The notes beneath the pieces are model-generated. The model saw nothing but the letters and a program-made list of their open reading frames with translations, was not told where the DNA came from and made no database searches. This document shows positions 1 to 8,400 of a DNA stretch of 64,000 bases, one piece after another. A program made the translations under genes and the position numbers. The stretch is taken from NCBI RefSeq assembly GCF_005844325.1, contig NZ_SPFY01000011.1, positions 1 to 64,000 on the forward strand. Reading direction: 5' to 3'. Every line of letters starts with the position of its first letter. The stretch's first letter is position 1. This stretch comes from Collinsella aerofaciens. GTDB taxonomy: Bacteria > Actinomycetota > Coriobacteriia > Coriobacteriales > Coriobacteriaceae.

Positions 1-92
1 CACGAGCGGGGGCTCCTATCTTTTTAGTGCCCTCGGATTGGGTCATAGTGTCTGTTCGCGCCAAAACATCGGCGTTGCCATGGCCCAGATGC

Positions 93-139
93 GGCACTTG
101 GGGACGTTCCTTTTGTGCCGGCACTTGGGGACGGTCCTT
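93..139. repeat. Two direct copies of a GGGGAC-type repeat
   Basis: Two 20-bp copies reading ggcacttggggacgttcctt (93-112) and the same with gg for gt (120-139) lie 27 bp apart. The core ggggac plus ctt matches other intergenic repeats in this window (18976, 20785, 44365, 44405, 46980), so this looks like one dispersed REP-like family. No gene is seen in 1-199. The first 30 bases may be the tail of an upstream terminator. Confidence 0.55.
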
Positions 140-199
140 GCAGCAATCTGTCGATTGAACGTCGTTGTGCGTTCGCGCTATCATGCATGGTTACAATTG

Positions 200-232
200 G
201 TTAGCCGTGGCAAACGGTTAGCCAAGGTAAAC
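200..232 (+). promoter_or_regulatory. Tandem palindromic operators upstream of feoAB
   Basis: Two 16-bp imperfect palindromes, gttagccgtggcaaac (200-215) and gttagccaaggtaaac (217-232), share the arm gttagcc and lie 17 bp apart. A possible -10 box tacaat sits at 192-197, so both sites would cover the start of transcription. Repression by a DtxR/MntR/IdeR-type metalloregulator is inferred from the iron-transport gene downstream and the site shape. Confidence 0.55.
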
Positions 233-273
233 TAAATGCAACGCCCTGTGGGCGTCGGGGGAGGAGCACGGAC

Positions 274-2634
274 GTGAAGCTCGATACACTCGAGATTGGA
301 AAGGACGCCGTTGTCGCATCGGTGGCATCGGACGATCAGGCACTCCGACAGCATATTTTGGACATGGGTCTAACGCCGGGCACCGAAGTCACCATGATGA
401 AGTACGCCCCCATGGGTGACCCGCTCGAGATCCGCCTACGTGGCTACGAGTTGACGCTGCGCAAGGACGATGCCGCACGCATTGAGCTCGTGGATGTGCA
501 CGACACCGATACCGGCCCGCGCGTTAACGCCGCAATCGGCACGACGGACCACCCGGCCCTGGGCGAGGGGACGTATTCACCCCGTGCGGCAAAAACGGCC
601 GTGCCCGAGGGCGCGCCGCTGCATTTTGCCCTTGCCGGTAACCAAAACTGCGGCAAGACCACGCTGTTCAACCAGCTTACGGGCTCCAACCAGCACGTCG
701 GTAACTTTCCCGGCGTGACGGTCGACCGCAAGGACGGCACCATTCGCAACCACCCCGAGGCGAGCGTTACCGACCTGCCCGGCATTTACTCCCTGTCGCC
801 GTACACAGGCGAAGAAGTCGTGAGCCGTCAGTTCATCCTCGACGAGCGCCCGGACGCCATCATCGACATCATTGACGCCACCAACATCGAGCGCAACCTG
901 TACCTGACGCTGCAGCTTATGGAGCTCGACCGCCCCATGGTCATCGCGCTCAACATGATGGACGAGGTGACGGCCAACGGCGGCGCCGTGGACGTCAACC
1001 TGCTCGAGAGCCTGCTGGGCGTGCCCGTTGTCCCCATTAGCGCTGCCCGCAACGAGGGTATCGGCGAGCTGGTGGATCATGCCTTGCACGTGGCGCGGTT
1101 CCGCGAGCGTCCCGGTCGCCTGGACTTTTGCGCACCCGATGGTCCAGACGGCGGTGCGCTGCATCGCTGCATCCACGGCATCGCCAACCTTATCGAGGAC
1201 CATGCCGCGACGGCGCACATTCCCGTGCGTTTTGCGGCGACCAAGCTGGTTGAGGGCGACGAGCTGGTGACCGAGGCGCTTCACCTGGATCGCAACGAGC
1301 TCGACGCTATCGAGCACATCATTACTCAGATGGAGGGCGAGGCCGGCACCGACCGCCTGTCCGCGCTGGCCGATATGCGCTTTAGCTTTATCGGCGACGT
1401 GTGTGGGCGCTGCGTCGTCAAACCGCACGAGAGCCGCGAGCACGTGCGCTCCGTCAAGATCGACCGCATCCTGACGGGCCGCTACACGGCCATTCCGGCG
1501 TTCCTGGTGATCATGGGCCTCGTCTTTTGGCTGACGTTTGGCGTGATCGGCGCGGCGTTGCAGGGGCTCATGGAGGACGGCATCGCTGTCATCATCGCCT
1601 CGGCCGATGCGGGCCTCAAGGCGTTCGGAACCAACGACGTGGTGCGCTCGCTGGCTGTCGACGGCGTGCTTACGGGCGTGGGCAGCGTGCTGACCTTCCT
1701 TCCGATTATCGTCGTGCTCTTCTTGTTCCTCTCCATTCTGGAAGACTCCGGATACATGGCACGCGTGGCCTTTGTCATGGATAAGGTGCTGCGTCGCTTT
1801 GGCCTGTCGGGCCGCAGCTTCGTGCCTATGCTCGTCGGTTTTGGCTGTACCGTGCCGGCTATCATGTCGACCCGTACGCTCCCATCCGAGCATGACCGCA
1901 AGATGACGGTCATGCTCACGCCGTTCATGAGCTGCTCGGCCAAGTTGCCGGTCTATGGTCTGCTGTGCGGGGCGTTTTTCCCACAGGCGACGGTTCCCGC
2001 CATGGTCTCGCTCTATCTGATTGGTATTGCGGTTGGTTGCATTGCGGCTTTGGTGCTCAACCGTACGGCATTTAAGGGCGACCCGGTGCCGTTTATCATG
2101 GAGCTTCCCAACTACCGCCTGCCGAGCGTCAAGACGACGGTGATGCTGGCATGGGATAAGGCCAAGGACTTTATTACCAAGGCCTTTACCATTATCTTTG
2201 CCGCTACCGTGGTCATCTGGTTCCTTCAGACGTTCGATATCCGCTTTAATGTGGTCGCCGATCAGTCGCAGAGTCTGCTTGCCGGTCTGGGTAGCATCAT
2301 CGCGCCGGTGTTGACCCCGCTCGGTTTTGGCGACTGGCGCGCCTCGACGGCGCTCGTCACGGGACTCATCGCCAAGGAGAGCGTCATCTCGACGCTCACG
2401 GTGCTTTTGGGCGCAACGTCGCCCGCGGTGCTGTCAACCATGTTTTCGCCGTTTACCGCTTACGTGTTCCTGGTCTTTACGCTGCTGTACCCGCCCTGCG
2501 TGGCGTCCATCGGCGCCGTCAAGAGCGAGCTGGGCACGCGCTATGCCGTTGCTGTGTTCGCGTTTCAGGTGACGGTCGCCTGGATCGTGGCGTTTGTCGT
2601 GCATTCGGCGGGCATATTGCTGGGTTTGGCTTAG
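274..2634 (+). CDS. feoB: FeoA-FeoB fusion ferrous iron transporter
   Basis: Imports Fe(II) across the cytoplasmic membrane. Residues 1-75 form a FeoA SH3-like domain (HILDMGLTPGTEV) that is a separate small protein in many bacteria. A linker leads to the FeoB G domain, with G1 GNQNCGKTT at 122-130, G3 DLPG at 167-170 and G4 NMMD at 227-230. The membrane core follows from about residue 400 and carries the conserved VGFGCTVPAIMSTRTL segment. At 786 aa, the length fits FeoA plus FeoB. The GTG start at 274 follows a ggggaggag Shine-Dalgarno. A hairpin terminator follows, so the gene is probably monocistronic. Tandem palindromes upstream suggest metal control. Confidence 0.96.
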   Translation: MKLDTLEIGKDAVVASVASDDQALRQHILDMGLTPGTEVTMMKYAPMGDPLEIRLRGYELTLRKDDAARIELVDVHDTDTGPRVNAAIGTTDHPALGEGTYSPRAAKTAVPEGAPLHFALAGNQNCGKTTLFNQLTGSNQHVGNFPGVTVDRKDGTIRNHPEASVTDLPGIYSLSPYTGEEVVSRQFILDERPDAIIDIIDATNIERNLYLTLQLMELDRPMVIALNMMDEVTANGGAVDVNLLESLLGVPVVPISAARNEGIGELVDHALHVARFRERPGRLDFCAPDGPDGGALHRCIHGIANLIEDHAATAHIPVRFAATKLVEGDELVTEALHLDRNELDAIEHIITQMEGEAGTDRLSALADMRFSFIGDVCGRCVVKPHESREHVRSVKIDRILTGRYTAIPAFLVIMGLVFWLTFGVIGAALQGLMEDGIAVIIASADAGLKAFGTNDVVRSLAVDGVLTGVGSVLTFLPIIVVLFLFLSILEDSGYMARVAFVMDKVLRRFGLSGRSFVPMLVGFGCTVPAIMSTRTLPSEHDRKMTVMLTPFMSCSAKLPVYGLLCGAFFPQATVPAMVSLYLIGIAVGCIAALVLNRTAFKGDPVPFIMELPNYRLPSVKTTVMLAWDKAKDFITKAFTIIFAATVVIWFLQTFDIRFNVVADQSQSLLAGLGSIIAPVLTPLGFGDWRASTALVTGLIAKESVISTLTVLLGATSPAVLSTMFSPFTAYVFLVFTLLYPPCVASIGAVKSELGTRYAVAVFAFQVTVAWIVAFVVHSAGILLGLA

Positions 2635-2675
2635 TTATTTATTGACGGCGCAACCTCTGTGTATTGAGTTGATTG

Positions 2676-2713
2676 CGGCCCCGCATCTGTACTGACGGAT
2701 GCGGGGCCGTTGC
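2676..2713 (+). terminator. Hairpin terminator after feoAB
   Basis: A 12-bp perfect stem (cggccccgcatc, 2676-2687, with 2698-2709) has a 10-nt loop. The following T-run is short, so termination may be leaky. Confidence 0.7.
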
Positions 2714-2757
2714 TATATAATCGCCCACCGCCCAAGACAATCGGAGAGGTTTCCTAC

Positions 2758-3954
2758 ATGACTCAGGCAAGACAAGATGGCATCTCACTCAAGCAGTGGC
2801 TCCCGCTTATTGGGCTCGCCTGTTGCGCGTTCGTATTCAACACGTCGGAGTTCATGCCCATCGGTCTTCTGACTGATATTGCCGCATCGTTCTCGCTCAC
2901 GGAGGCCCAAGCAGGCATCATGATCTCGGTCTACGCCTGGGGCGTCATGCTGCTGTCGCTGCCGCTTATGGTGTTTGCCTCGCGCTTTGAGTTCAAGCGG
3001 ATGCTGCTCGGCGTGCTCGCCGTGTTCTCGCTGGGCCAGTTCCTGTCCGCCGTGGCTCCCACCTATCCTATTTTGGTTTGCGCACGTCTGGTGGTCGCCT
3101 GCGCGCATGCCGTGTTCTGGTCGGTCGCCTCGATTATGGCCTCGCGCCTGGTCGACAGTCGCCACGGAGCGCTCGCCATCAGCATGATCGCCACGGGCTC
3201 GTCCATCGCGCAGATCTTTGGCCTGCCGATCGGCCGCGCCATCGGGCTGGCCGTGGGCTGGCGCATGACGTTTGCCGTGGTCGGGGCCCTCTCAGCCATC
3301 GCGGTCGTCTACCAGGCCGCGGTGTTCCCGGCCATGCCGGCGGGCGAGCGCTTTACCGTCAAACAGCTGCCCGAGCTGCTCAAGAATCCGTTCCTGGTCG
3401 CGCTCTACGCGGTCACGGTTTTTATGGCGACCGGCTATTACGCAAGCTACAGCTACATTGAGCCTTTCCTGGCGCAGGTCGCACACGTCGACGCGGGCGC
3501 CATCACCATGACGCTGACGGCGTTTGGCTTCTCCGGTCTGGTGGGCAGCTGGCTGTTTGGCCGCCTGTTCGACGGGCATCGCTTCCCGTTCTTGGCTATC
3601 ACGCTCTCCGGCGTGCCGGTGGCTCTGCTGCTTATGGGTCCGGTCGCATCGTCGCTCGTGGCAGTGCTTGCCGTCTGCGCGCTGTGGGGCTGCTGCGCCA
3701 CGGCCTTTAACGTGGCGTTCCAGGCCGAGCTCATCAAGTACACGCCGGCGGATTCGTCGGCCGTCGCCATGTCGATCTTCTCGGGCCTGTTCAATCTGGG
3801 CATCGGCACGGGCGCCGCAATCGGCGGTGCCGTGGTTTCGGGTCCCGGTATCGCTTGGATTGGCTTCGTGGGCGGGGCGATTACCGTCGTGGGCGTCATC
3901 CTCGCCATCACCGTGCTGTTCCCAGCCATCCGTCGCGCCAAGCCCGTCGCCTAA
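2758..3954 (+). CDS. MFS efflux transporter, SotB-like
   Basis: A 398-aa major facilitator protein of the DHA1 drug/sugar proton antiporter type. The stretches FNTSEFMPIGLL, WGVMLLSLPLM, CAHAVFWS and GLPIGRAIG...GWRMTF match the E. coli SotB (sugar efflux) pattern closely, and about 12 hydrophobic segments run the full length. ATG at 2758 is preferred over an in-frame TTG 48 nt upstream, because tcggagaggt lies at the right distance before the ATG. It stands alone, with the feoAB terminator just upstream. Sugar or arabinose efflux is family knowledge; the real substrate cannot be read from sequence. Confidence 0.85.
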   Translation: MTQARQDGISLKQWLPLIGLACCAFVFNTSEFMPIGLLTDIAASFSLTEAQAGIMISVYAWGVMLLSLPLMVFASRFEFKRMLLGVLAVFSLGQFLSAVAPTYPILVCARLVVACAHAVFWSVASIMASRLVDSRHGALAISMIATGSSIAQIFGLPIGRAIGLAVGWRMTFAVVGALSAIAVVYQAAVFPAMPAGERFTVKQLPELLKNPFLVALYAVTVFMATGYYASYSYIEPFLAQVAHVDAGAITMTLTAFGFSGLVGSWLFGRLFDGHRFPFLAITLSGVPVALLLMGPVASSLVAVLAVCALWGCCATAFNVAFQAELIKYTPADSSAVAMSIFSGLFNLGIGTGAAIGGAVVSGPGIAWIGFVGGAITVVGVILAITVLFPAIRRAKPVA

Positions 3955-4060
3955 TCACAACCCAGGAGGGTCGGGGTGGCTAAAAGAGCCCCGTCCCAAA
4001 TTAACTACTCTGCTGGGCATACAATGGATGTCGTTGTGTTGAGCTTACCGGGAGGTTGCT

Positions 4061-5437
4061 ATGTGGGCATACGAGACGACGTTCTACCAGGTCTATCCGC
4101 TGGGCTTTTGCGGAGCTCCGCGCGAAAACGCCGCGCCCGTTGCTGAGGATGAGCTCGCCCAGGCTGCCAACGACGCGCCCAACTCCGATGCCCCCATCAT
4201 GAAGATCGCCCAGTGGGCCGACTACCTGCAAAAACTCGGTATTGGCGCCGTGCTCATCAACCCGCCGCTCGAGTCTGATAGTCACGGCTACGATACGCGC
4301 AGTCTGCGCCATATCGACCGCCGCCTGGGTGGGGATGCCGACTTTGCCGCCGTATGCGACACGCTGCATACCCATGGCATCCGCGTGGTGCTCGATGCTG
4401 TCTTCAACCACGTCGGCCGCGGTTTTTGGGCCTTCCGCGACGTGCAGGAGCGCAAGTGGGACTCGCCCTACAAGGACTGGTTCCACATTAGCTTTGACGG
4501 TGACTCGTGCTACGGCGACGGCTTTTGGTACGAGGGCTGGGAGGGCCATTTTGAGCTTGTGAAGCTCAACCTGCAAAACCCTGCCGTGGTCGATTACCTG
4601 CTTGAGTCCGTGCGTCGCTGGTCCGAAGTCTTTGGCGTCGACGGTCTGCGCCTGGACGTCGCCTATATGCTCGATCGCGATTTTATGCGCCGCCTACACG
4701 CCTTTACCCGCGAGCTCAAGCCCGACTTCGTGCTGATCGGCGAGACACTCCACGGCGACTACAACCAGATCGTCAACGACGAGATGCTCGACTCCTGCAC
4801 CAACTACGAGTGCTACAAGGGCCTGTACTCCAGCTTTAACTCGGTCAACATGTTCGAGATTGCCCACTCGCTTCATCGCCAGTTTGGCGGCGACCCCTGG
4901 TGCATTTATCGCGGCAAGCATCTGCTGTCGTTTGTCGACAACCACGACGTGCCGCGCCTGGCGAGCATCCTGACGGACAAGTCCTGCCTGCGCCCCGCCT
5001 ACGGCATGCTCTTTGGTATGCCGGGCATTCCGTGCGTCTACTACGGCAGCGAGTGGGGGATTGCCGGCGAAAAGGGCGGCCCCGATGGCGATTGGGCGCT
5101 ACGTCCTGCGCTCGATGAGCCCGCGCCCAACGAGCTGACGGCATTTGTCACGCAGCTGGCGCACCTGCGCTCGGCAAACGACGCGGCAGCCCGTGCCCTC
5201 AACTACGGTGCCTATCGCAACGTGGTGATCCAGAACAAGCAGCTGCTGTTCGAGCGCGCCTGCGACGATGCGACGGTGCTCGTGGCGGTCAATGCCGTGA
5301 ACGAGCCCTACACCTTTGGAGCTGGCGAACTCAGCGGCTCCTTCGTCGACCTGCTTGCCGACGATGCGCCCACGGTCGAGCTGTCGGGTGCCCTTGAGCT
5401 TGCACCCTACGAGGTGCGTTATCTGCTGAGGGCCTAG
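4061..5437 (+). CDS. Alpha-amylase family (GH13) glycosidase
   Basis: A 458-aa TIM-barrel GH13 enzyme acting on alpha-glucans or short alpha-glucosides, with no signal peptide and so probably cytoplasmic. The four family motifs are present: DAVFNH (112-117), GLRLDVAY with nucleophile Asp199, IGETL with acid/base Glu228, and VDNHD with Asp296. The N-terminus (YETTFYQVYPLGF) is typical of small cytoplasmic GH13 enzymes that handle maltodextrins. The exact subfamily is not assignable by eye. ATG at 4061 follows a gggaggt ribosome site. Its stop lies 3 nt before the next start, so it is co-transcribed with the DNA glycosylase. Confidence 0.9.
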   Translation: MWAYETTFYQVYPLGFCGAPRENAAPVAEDELAQAANDAPNSDAPIMKIAQWADYLQKLGIGAVLINPPLESDSHGYDTRSLRHIDRRLGGDADFAAVCDTLHTHGIRVVLDAVFNHVGRGFWAFRDVQERKWDSPYKDWFHISFDGDSCYGDGFWYEGWEGHFELVKLNLQNPAVVDYLLESVRRWSEVFGVDGLRLDVAYMLDRDFMRRLHAFTRELKPDFVLIGETLHGDYNQIVNDEMLDSCTNYECYKGLYSSFNSVNMFEIAHSLHRQFGGDPWCIYRGKHLLSFVDNHDVPRLASILTDKSCLRPAYGMLFGMPGIPCVYYGSEWGIAGEKGGPDGDWALRPALDEPAPNELTAFVTQLAHLRSANDAAARALNYGAYRNVVIQNKQLLFERACDDATVLVAVNAVNEPYTFGAGELSGSFVDLLADDAPTVELSGALELAPYEVRYLLRA

Positions 5438-5440
5438 GCC

Positions 5441-6004
5441 ATGGCAGCGTCTGACGAGGGCTATCAACATATTGAGCATGGGTTTGAGCCCGTGTTCGAC
5501 CAGCACTCGCGCGTTTTGGTGCTCGGGTCGTTTCCCTCGGTGCTTTCGCGCGCCAATGCCTTTTATTACGGCAACCCTCAGAATCGCTTTTGGCGCGTGA
5601 TGGCCGCGTGCCTCGGTGTGCCCGTGCCGCCCAACGAGGGCGATCCTTTGGCAAGCGGTGAGCCCGCGACGCTCGATGCCTCGATTGCCGCCAAGCGGGC
5701 CATGCTGCTCAACGGCGGTGTGGCCCTGTGGGACGTGATCGAGAGCTGCGATATTAAGGGTTCGAGTGACGCCAGCATCAAAAACGTTGTGCCGGCACAT
5801 ATCGAGCGCATTACCGACGCGGCTCCCATTAAGCAGGTGATATGCAACGGTGGTACAGCTGGCCGGCTCTACAAGCGCTATCTACAAGAACGCACCGGGC
5901 TGCCGGCCATCGTTCTGCCGTCGACAAGTCCCGCCAATGCGGCATGGCGCCTAGAGCGCCTTGTTGGGCGCTGGCGCGAGGCCGTTGACTGGGGCGCTCT
6001 GTAA
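5441..6004 (+). CDS. DNA-deoxyinosine glycosylase (uracil-DNA glycosylase superfamily)
   Basis: A 187-aa base-excision repair enzyme predicted to remove hypoxanthine from deaminated DNA. Superfamily motifs are VLGSFPS (27-33), YGNPQNRFW (43-51) and, near the C-terminus, LPSTSPANA, as in the hypoxanthine/Mug-like branch. Its pairing with an amylase-family gene 3 nt upstream looks like operon convenience rather than shared pathway. It could instead be a general uracil/mismatch glycosylase, since substrate preference is not visible in sequence. Confidence 0.82.
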   Translation: MAASDEGYQHIEHGFEPVFDQHSRVLVLGSFPSVLSRANAFYYGNPQNRFWRVMAACLGVPVPPNEGDPLASGEPATLDASIAAKRAMLLNGGVALWDVIESCDIKGSSDASIKNVVPAHIERITDAAPIKQVICNGGTAGRLYKRYLQERTGLPAIVLPSTSPANAAWRLERLVGRWREAVDWGAL

Positions 6005-6005
6005 T

Positions 6006-6665
6006 TTAGATATCTGATTGGGCGCGGGTGCCGAGGCGTTTCATGATGGCATGCCAGATCGGTGCGGGCAGCGCGGGCTTGACGCGCACCATGCCGTCGG
6101 CATCGACGCCTCCGGCATTGCCACCGCCAAGCAGCTGCGCATGCTCAATGGAGCAGCCCATGCGTACGGCGCCCACAAGCTTATCCATCGCTTCCGAAAA
6201 TGGCCGACGCAAGAGACCCATGCGCGGGGAGTGGCGAAGCGCTGCGATGCCGGTGCCGGTGCAGACGACAACGCCGTCGCACCATGGCAGGTCACGTAGA
6301 AGACATGCCCGATACAGGCGGTCGAGGACTTCGTCCGTCTGCTTGGCGTTGTTGGACAGGGCCTGGACGACGACATAGACGCGTGTTTCTGTATTCCCAA
6401 GGCGATCGAGTATCTGCTCGACAGCGATCATAGCCTCATCGTCAAATGCATCATCAACAGCGAGCACTATGCCATCGACTGCACCGGCATCATCCGCCTT
6501 CAAGTCAACCGGGTGGGGGAGTACGGTGTCGGAAAGCCGGGCATAGGCGGCGATGGCATCCTGCAGGTCCCAAAGCAAAAACTCAAGATCGGTGCTTTCG
6601 GGAATACTGACAAACGCGATGTTATGCAGTGTTTTTGGTACATCGCCGCGCGCGGTCGTCTCCAT
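6006..6665 (-). CDS. Unassigned protein, possibly flavodoxin-fold
   Basis: A 219-aa soluble protein that I do not recognise. The start at 6665 is well supported by aaaggaggcgg just upstream. The N-terminal half has alternating beta-strand-like stretches (HNIAFVSIPES, DGIVLAVDDAF, RVYVVVQAL, DGVVVCTGTGI). The second half has a Cys-containing segment (RMGCSIEHAQLLGGGNAGG) and a tail LPAPIWHAIMKRLG that recalls NADPH-dependent FMN reductase-like proteins. No classical FMN loop is clear, so this is only a fold guess. It converges with the glycosylase (1 nt between stops) and diverges from the aminotransferase. Confidence 0.6.
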   Translation of the reverse strand: METTARGDVPKTLHNIAFVSIPESTDLEFLLWDLQDAIAAYARLSDTVLPHPVDLKADDAGAVDGIVLAVDDAFDDEAMIAVEQILDRLGNTETRVYVVVQALSNNAKQTDEVLDRLYRACLLRDLPWCDGVVVCTGTGIAALRHSPRMGLLRRPFSEAMDKLVGAVRMGCSIEHAQLLGGGNAGGVDADGMVRVKPALPAPIWHAIMKRLGTRAQSDI

Positions 6666-6758
6666 GCCGCCTCCTTTCCGGTTGGTTTCCGTTTAGGTTA
6701 CACCGTCTGGTGGCGCTCCGCCGCGCTATCCTAGTGCAACCCTTACGAAAGGAACGCC

Positions 6759-7895
6759 ATGCGTCTGCCCATGAATACCTCGCTTGCCACGCTTAAGCCC
6801 TCCGGTATCCGCCGGATCAACGCACTCGCCGCCCAGCATCCGGGGTGCATCGCGCTTGCGCTTGGCGAGCCCGATTTTCCCACGCCCGATGTGATTAGCG
6901 CCGAGGTGACCGCCGCGCTGGACCGCGGTGACACGCACTATCCGCCCAACAACGGTCGCCCCGCCCTGCGTGAGACGTTGTCTGCCTACATGGGGGATGC
7001 GGGCCTTACGTTTTCGGCCGACGAGGTCATCCTGACCGACGGCGCGACCGAGGCACTGTCGGCAACATTCATTGCTATGCTCAACCCCGGCGATGAGGTC
7101 ATTATCCCCACGCCGGCCTTTGGCCTGTACGAGAGCATCGTCGTGGCCAACCACGCCAAAGCGGTCTTTTTGGATACGGAGCCTGCGCAATTCCAGATTG
7201 ACGAAAACGCACTTCGCGCCTGTGTGACCCCGGCGACCAAGGCCATCGTTATCTGCTCGCCCAACAATCCCACGGGCTGCATTCTTAACGCGGCATCGCT
7301 CGACGCCGTGGCGCGCGTAGCAGAACAGTCGGGCATCTACGTGGTCTGCGACGACGTATACAGCCGCCTAGTCTATGTGGATGGCTATGAGCGTTTTGCC
7401 CAGCGCCACCCGGAGCTACGCGAGCAGACGGTGGTCATCGAGAGCTTTTCCAAGCCCTGGGCTATGACCGGTTGGCGCCTGGGCTGGCTCGCAGCGGCAA
7501 CCCCCGTCATCGCCGAGATCGCAAAGGCCCACCAATACTTAGTATCGAGCGCCGTCTCCTTCGAAATGGACGCTGCAGCCCGAGCCCTCACCGTCGACCC
7601 AACCCCCATGCTCAAAGTCTACCGAGCCCGCCGCGAGCGCGTACTCGAAGCCTTAAACGCCATGGGCCTCGACGTAGTAGAGCCCGCAGGAGCCTTCTAT
7701 ACTTTCCCGAGCATCAAAAAGTTCGGCCTAACCAGCGAAGACTTCTGCATCAAAGCCATCAAAGAAGCAAACGTAGCCCTAGTCCCGGGAGACTGCTTCG
7801 GAACCGAAGGCCACATCCGCCTCAGCTACTGCGTTTCCGACAAAGACCTGGACGAAGGTCTCCGCCGCCTGTCCACCTTCATTTCAACCTTGTAG
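6759..7895 (+). CDS. PLP-dependent aminotransferase, class I/II
   Basis: A 378-aa fold-type I aminotransferase (aspartate/aromatic type) exchanging amino groups between amino acids and 2-oxoacids. The PLP lysine is Lys232 in SFSKPWAMTGWRLGW. Family signatures include LALGEPDFPTPD, NNGRPALRETLS, PNNPTGCILN and the distal CVSDKDLDEGLRRL. A ribosome site acgaaagga precedes ATG 6759. Codon use changes inside the gene: from about 7490 to the stop, Glu, Lys, Val and Leu codons shift strongly toward A-ending forms (gaa, aaa, gta, cta) relative to the first two thirds. The long hairpin element lies immediately downstream. Confidence 0.9.
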   Translation: MRLPMNTSLATLKPSGIRRINALAAQHPGCIALALGEPDFPTPDVISAEVTAALDRGDTHYPPNNGRPALRETLSAYMGDAGLTFSADEVILTDGATEALSATFIAMLNPGDEVIIPTPAFGLYESIVVANHAKAVFLDTEPAQFQIDENALRACVTPATKAIVICSPNNPTGCILNAASLDAVARVAEQSGIYVVCDDVYSRLVYVDGYERFAQRHPELREQTVVIESFSKPWAMTGWRLGWLAAATPVIAEIAKAHQYLVSSAVSFEMDAAARALTVDPTPMLKVYRARRERVLEALNAMGLDVVEPAGAFYTFPSIKKFGLTSEDFCIKAIKEANVALVPGDCFGTEGHIRLSYCVSDKDLDEGLRRLSTFISTL

Positions 7896-7942
7896 CCATC
7901 AGGGACGCAACATATCAGCCCACCGACTTAAGGCTTATGAGT

Positions 7943-8172
7943 GGGGGCGTCGGCCAACGGGAAACCGGGCTGCCCCAAAGTCACCGCAGGCCGCGCCGCC
8001 GAAGGCCAGGCGCAAGGTTTTCGTAGATTCCGCACGAGCCGAAGAGCACTTAATGTGCTCTTCGTGCGAGCCCAGGACCTGACCGAGCGAAAACCTTGCG
8101 CCTGGCCTTCGGCGGCGCGGCCGGATGGTGGAATTGTGTGCAGCCCGGTTTCCCGTTGACCGACGCCGGGGT
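7943..8172 (+). repeat. Long-hairpin element, copy 1 (upstream of rplJ)
   Basis: A 33-bp perfect inverted repeat (7991-8023 with 8088-8120) encloses a 64-nt core (8024-8087). The core contains ttccgcacg, a hairpin gaagagcac/gtgctcttc with loop ttaat, and caggac. An outer arm pair (about 7947-7972 with 8141-8166, one mismatch) extends the palindrome and includes the -35 box of the rplJ promoter. The core design matches copies at 20829 and 38102 but the arms are unrelated. Whether it acts as RNA or as DNA is unknown. Confidence 0.8.
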
Positions 8173-8184
8173 CCCCGCCATAAT
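8156..8184 (+). promoter_or_regulatory. rplJ-rplL promoter
   Basis: ttgacc (8156-8161), a 17-bp spacer and cataat (8179-8184) form a housekeeping-type promoter. The -35 hexamer lies in the right outer arm of hairpin element copy 1, at the point where the arm pairing has its single mismatch. Confidence 0.6.
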
Positions 8185-8298
8185 ACTTTCGGTTCACGCA
8201 CGAATCCGCTGCCAGAGACAGCCGGCGCAAACGGGTCTTACCCGCGAGCTTAATGGGATATCCCGCCAGCCGAGGTGGTCGAGTAGATATGTCTTCTC

Positions 8299-8335
8299 GC
8301 CCCCGTCGCTCATGCAGCGCGGGGGCTTTCTTTTT
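8299..8335 (+). promoter_or_regulatory. Ribosomal L10 leader with intrinsic attenuator
   Basis: About 210 nt separate the promoter from rplJ. A terminator-like hairpin gcccccg (8299-8305) with cgggggc (8320-8326) is followed by tttcttttt. Position and layout fit the known L10 leader, in which L10(L12)4 binds its own mRNA. A terminator in the leader implies control by attenuation. The binding site proper is probably within 8190-8298. Confidence 0.65.
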
Positions 8336-8400
8336 GGACATGCCCCCGTCACGTCCTTGTGGCGGACCGTGCCCGGAAAGAATTCGAGGAGGTGTAATTC

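Noticed and set aside
38..235. Small 65-codon gene at the window start
   Set aside because: Crosses the GGGGAC repeats and the feoAB operators, has no ribosome site and no resemblance to a protein family.
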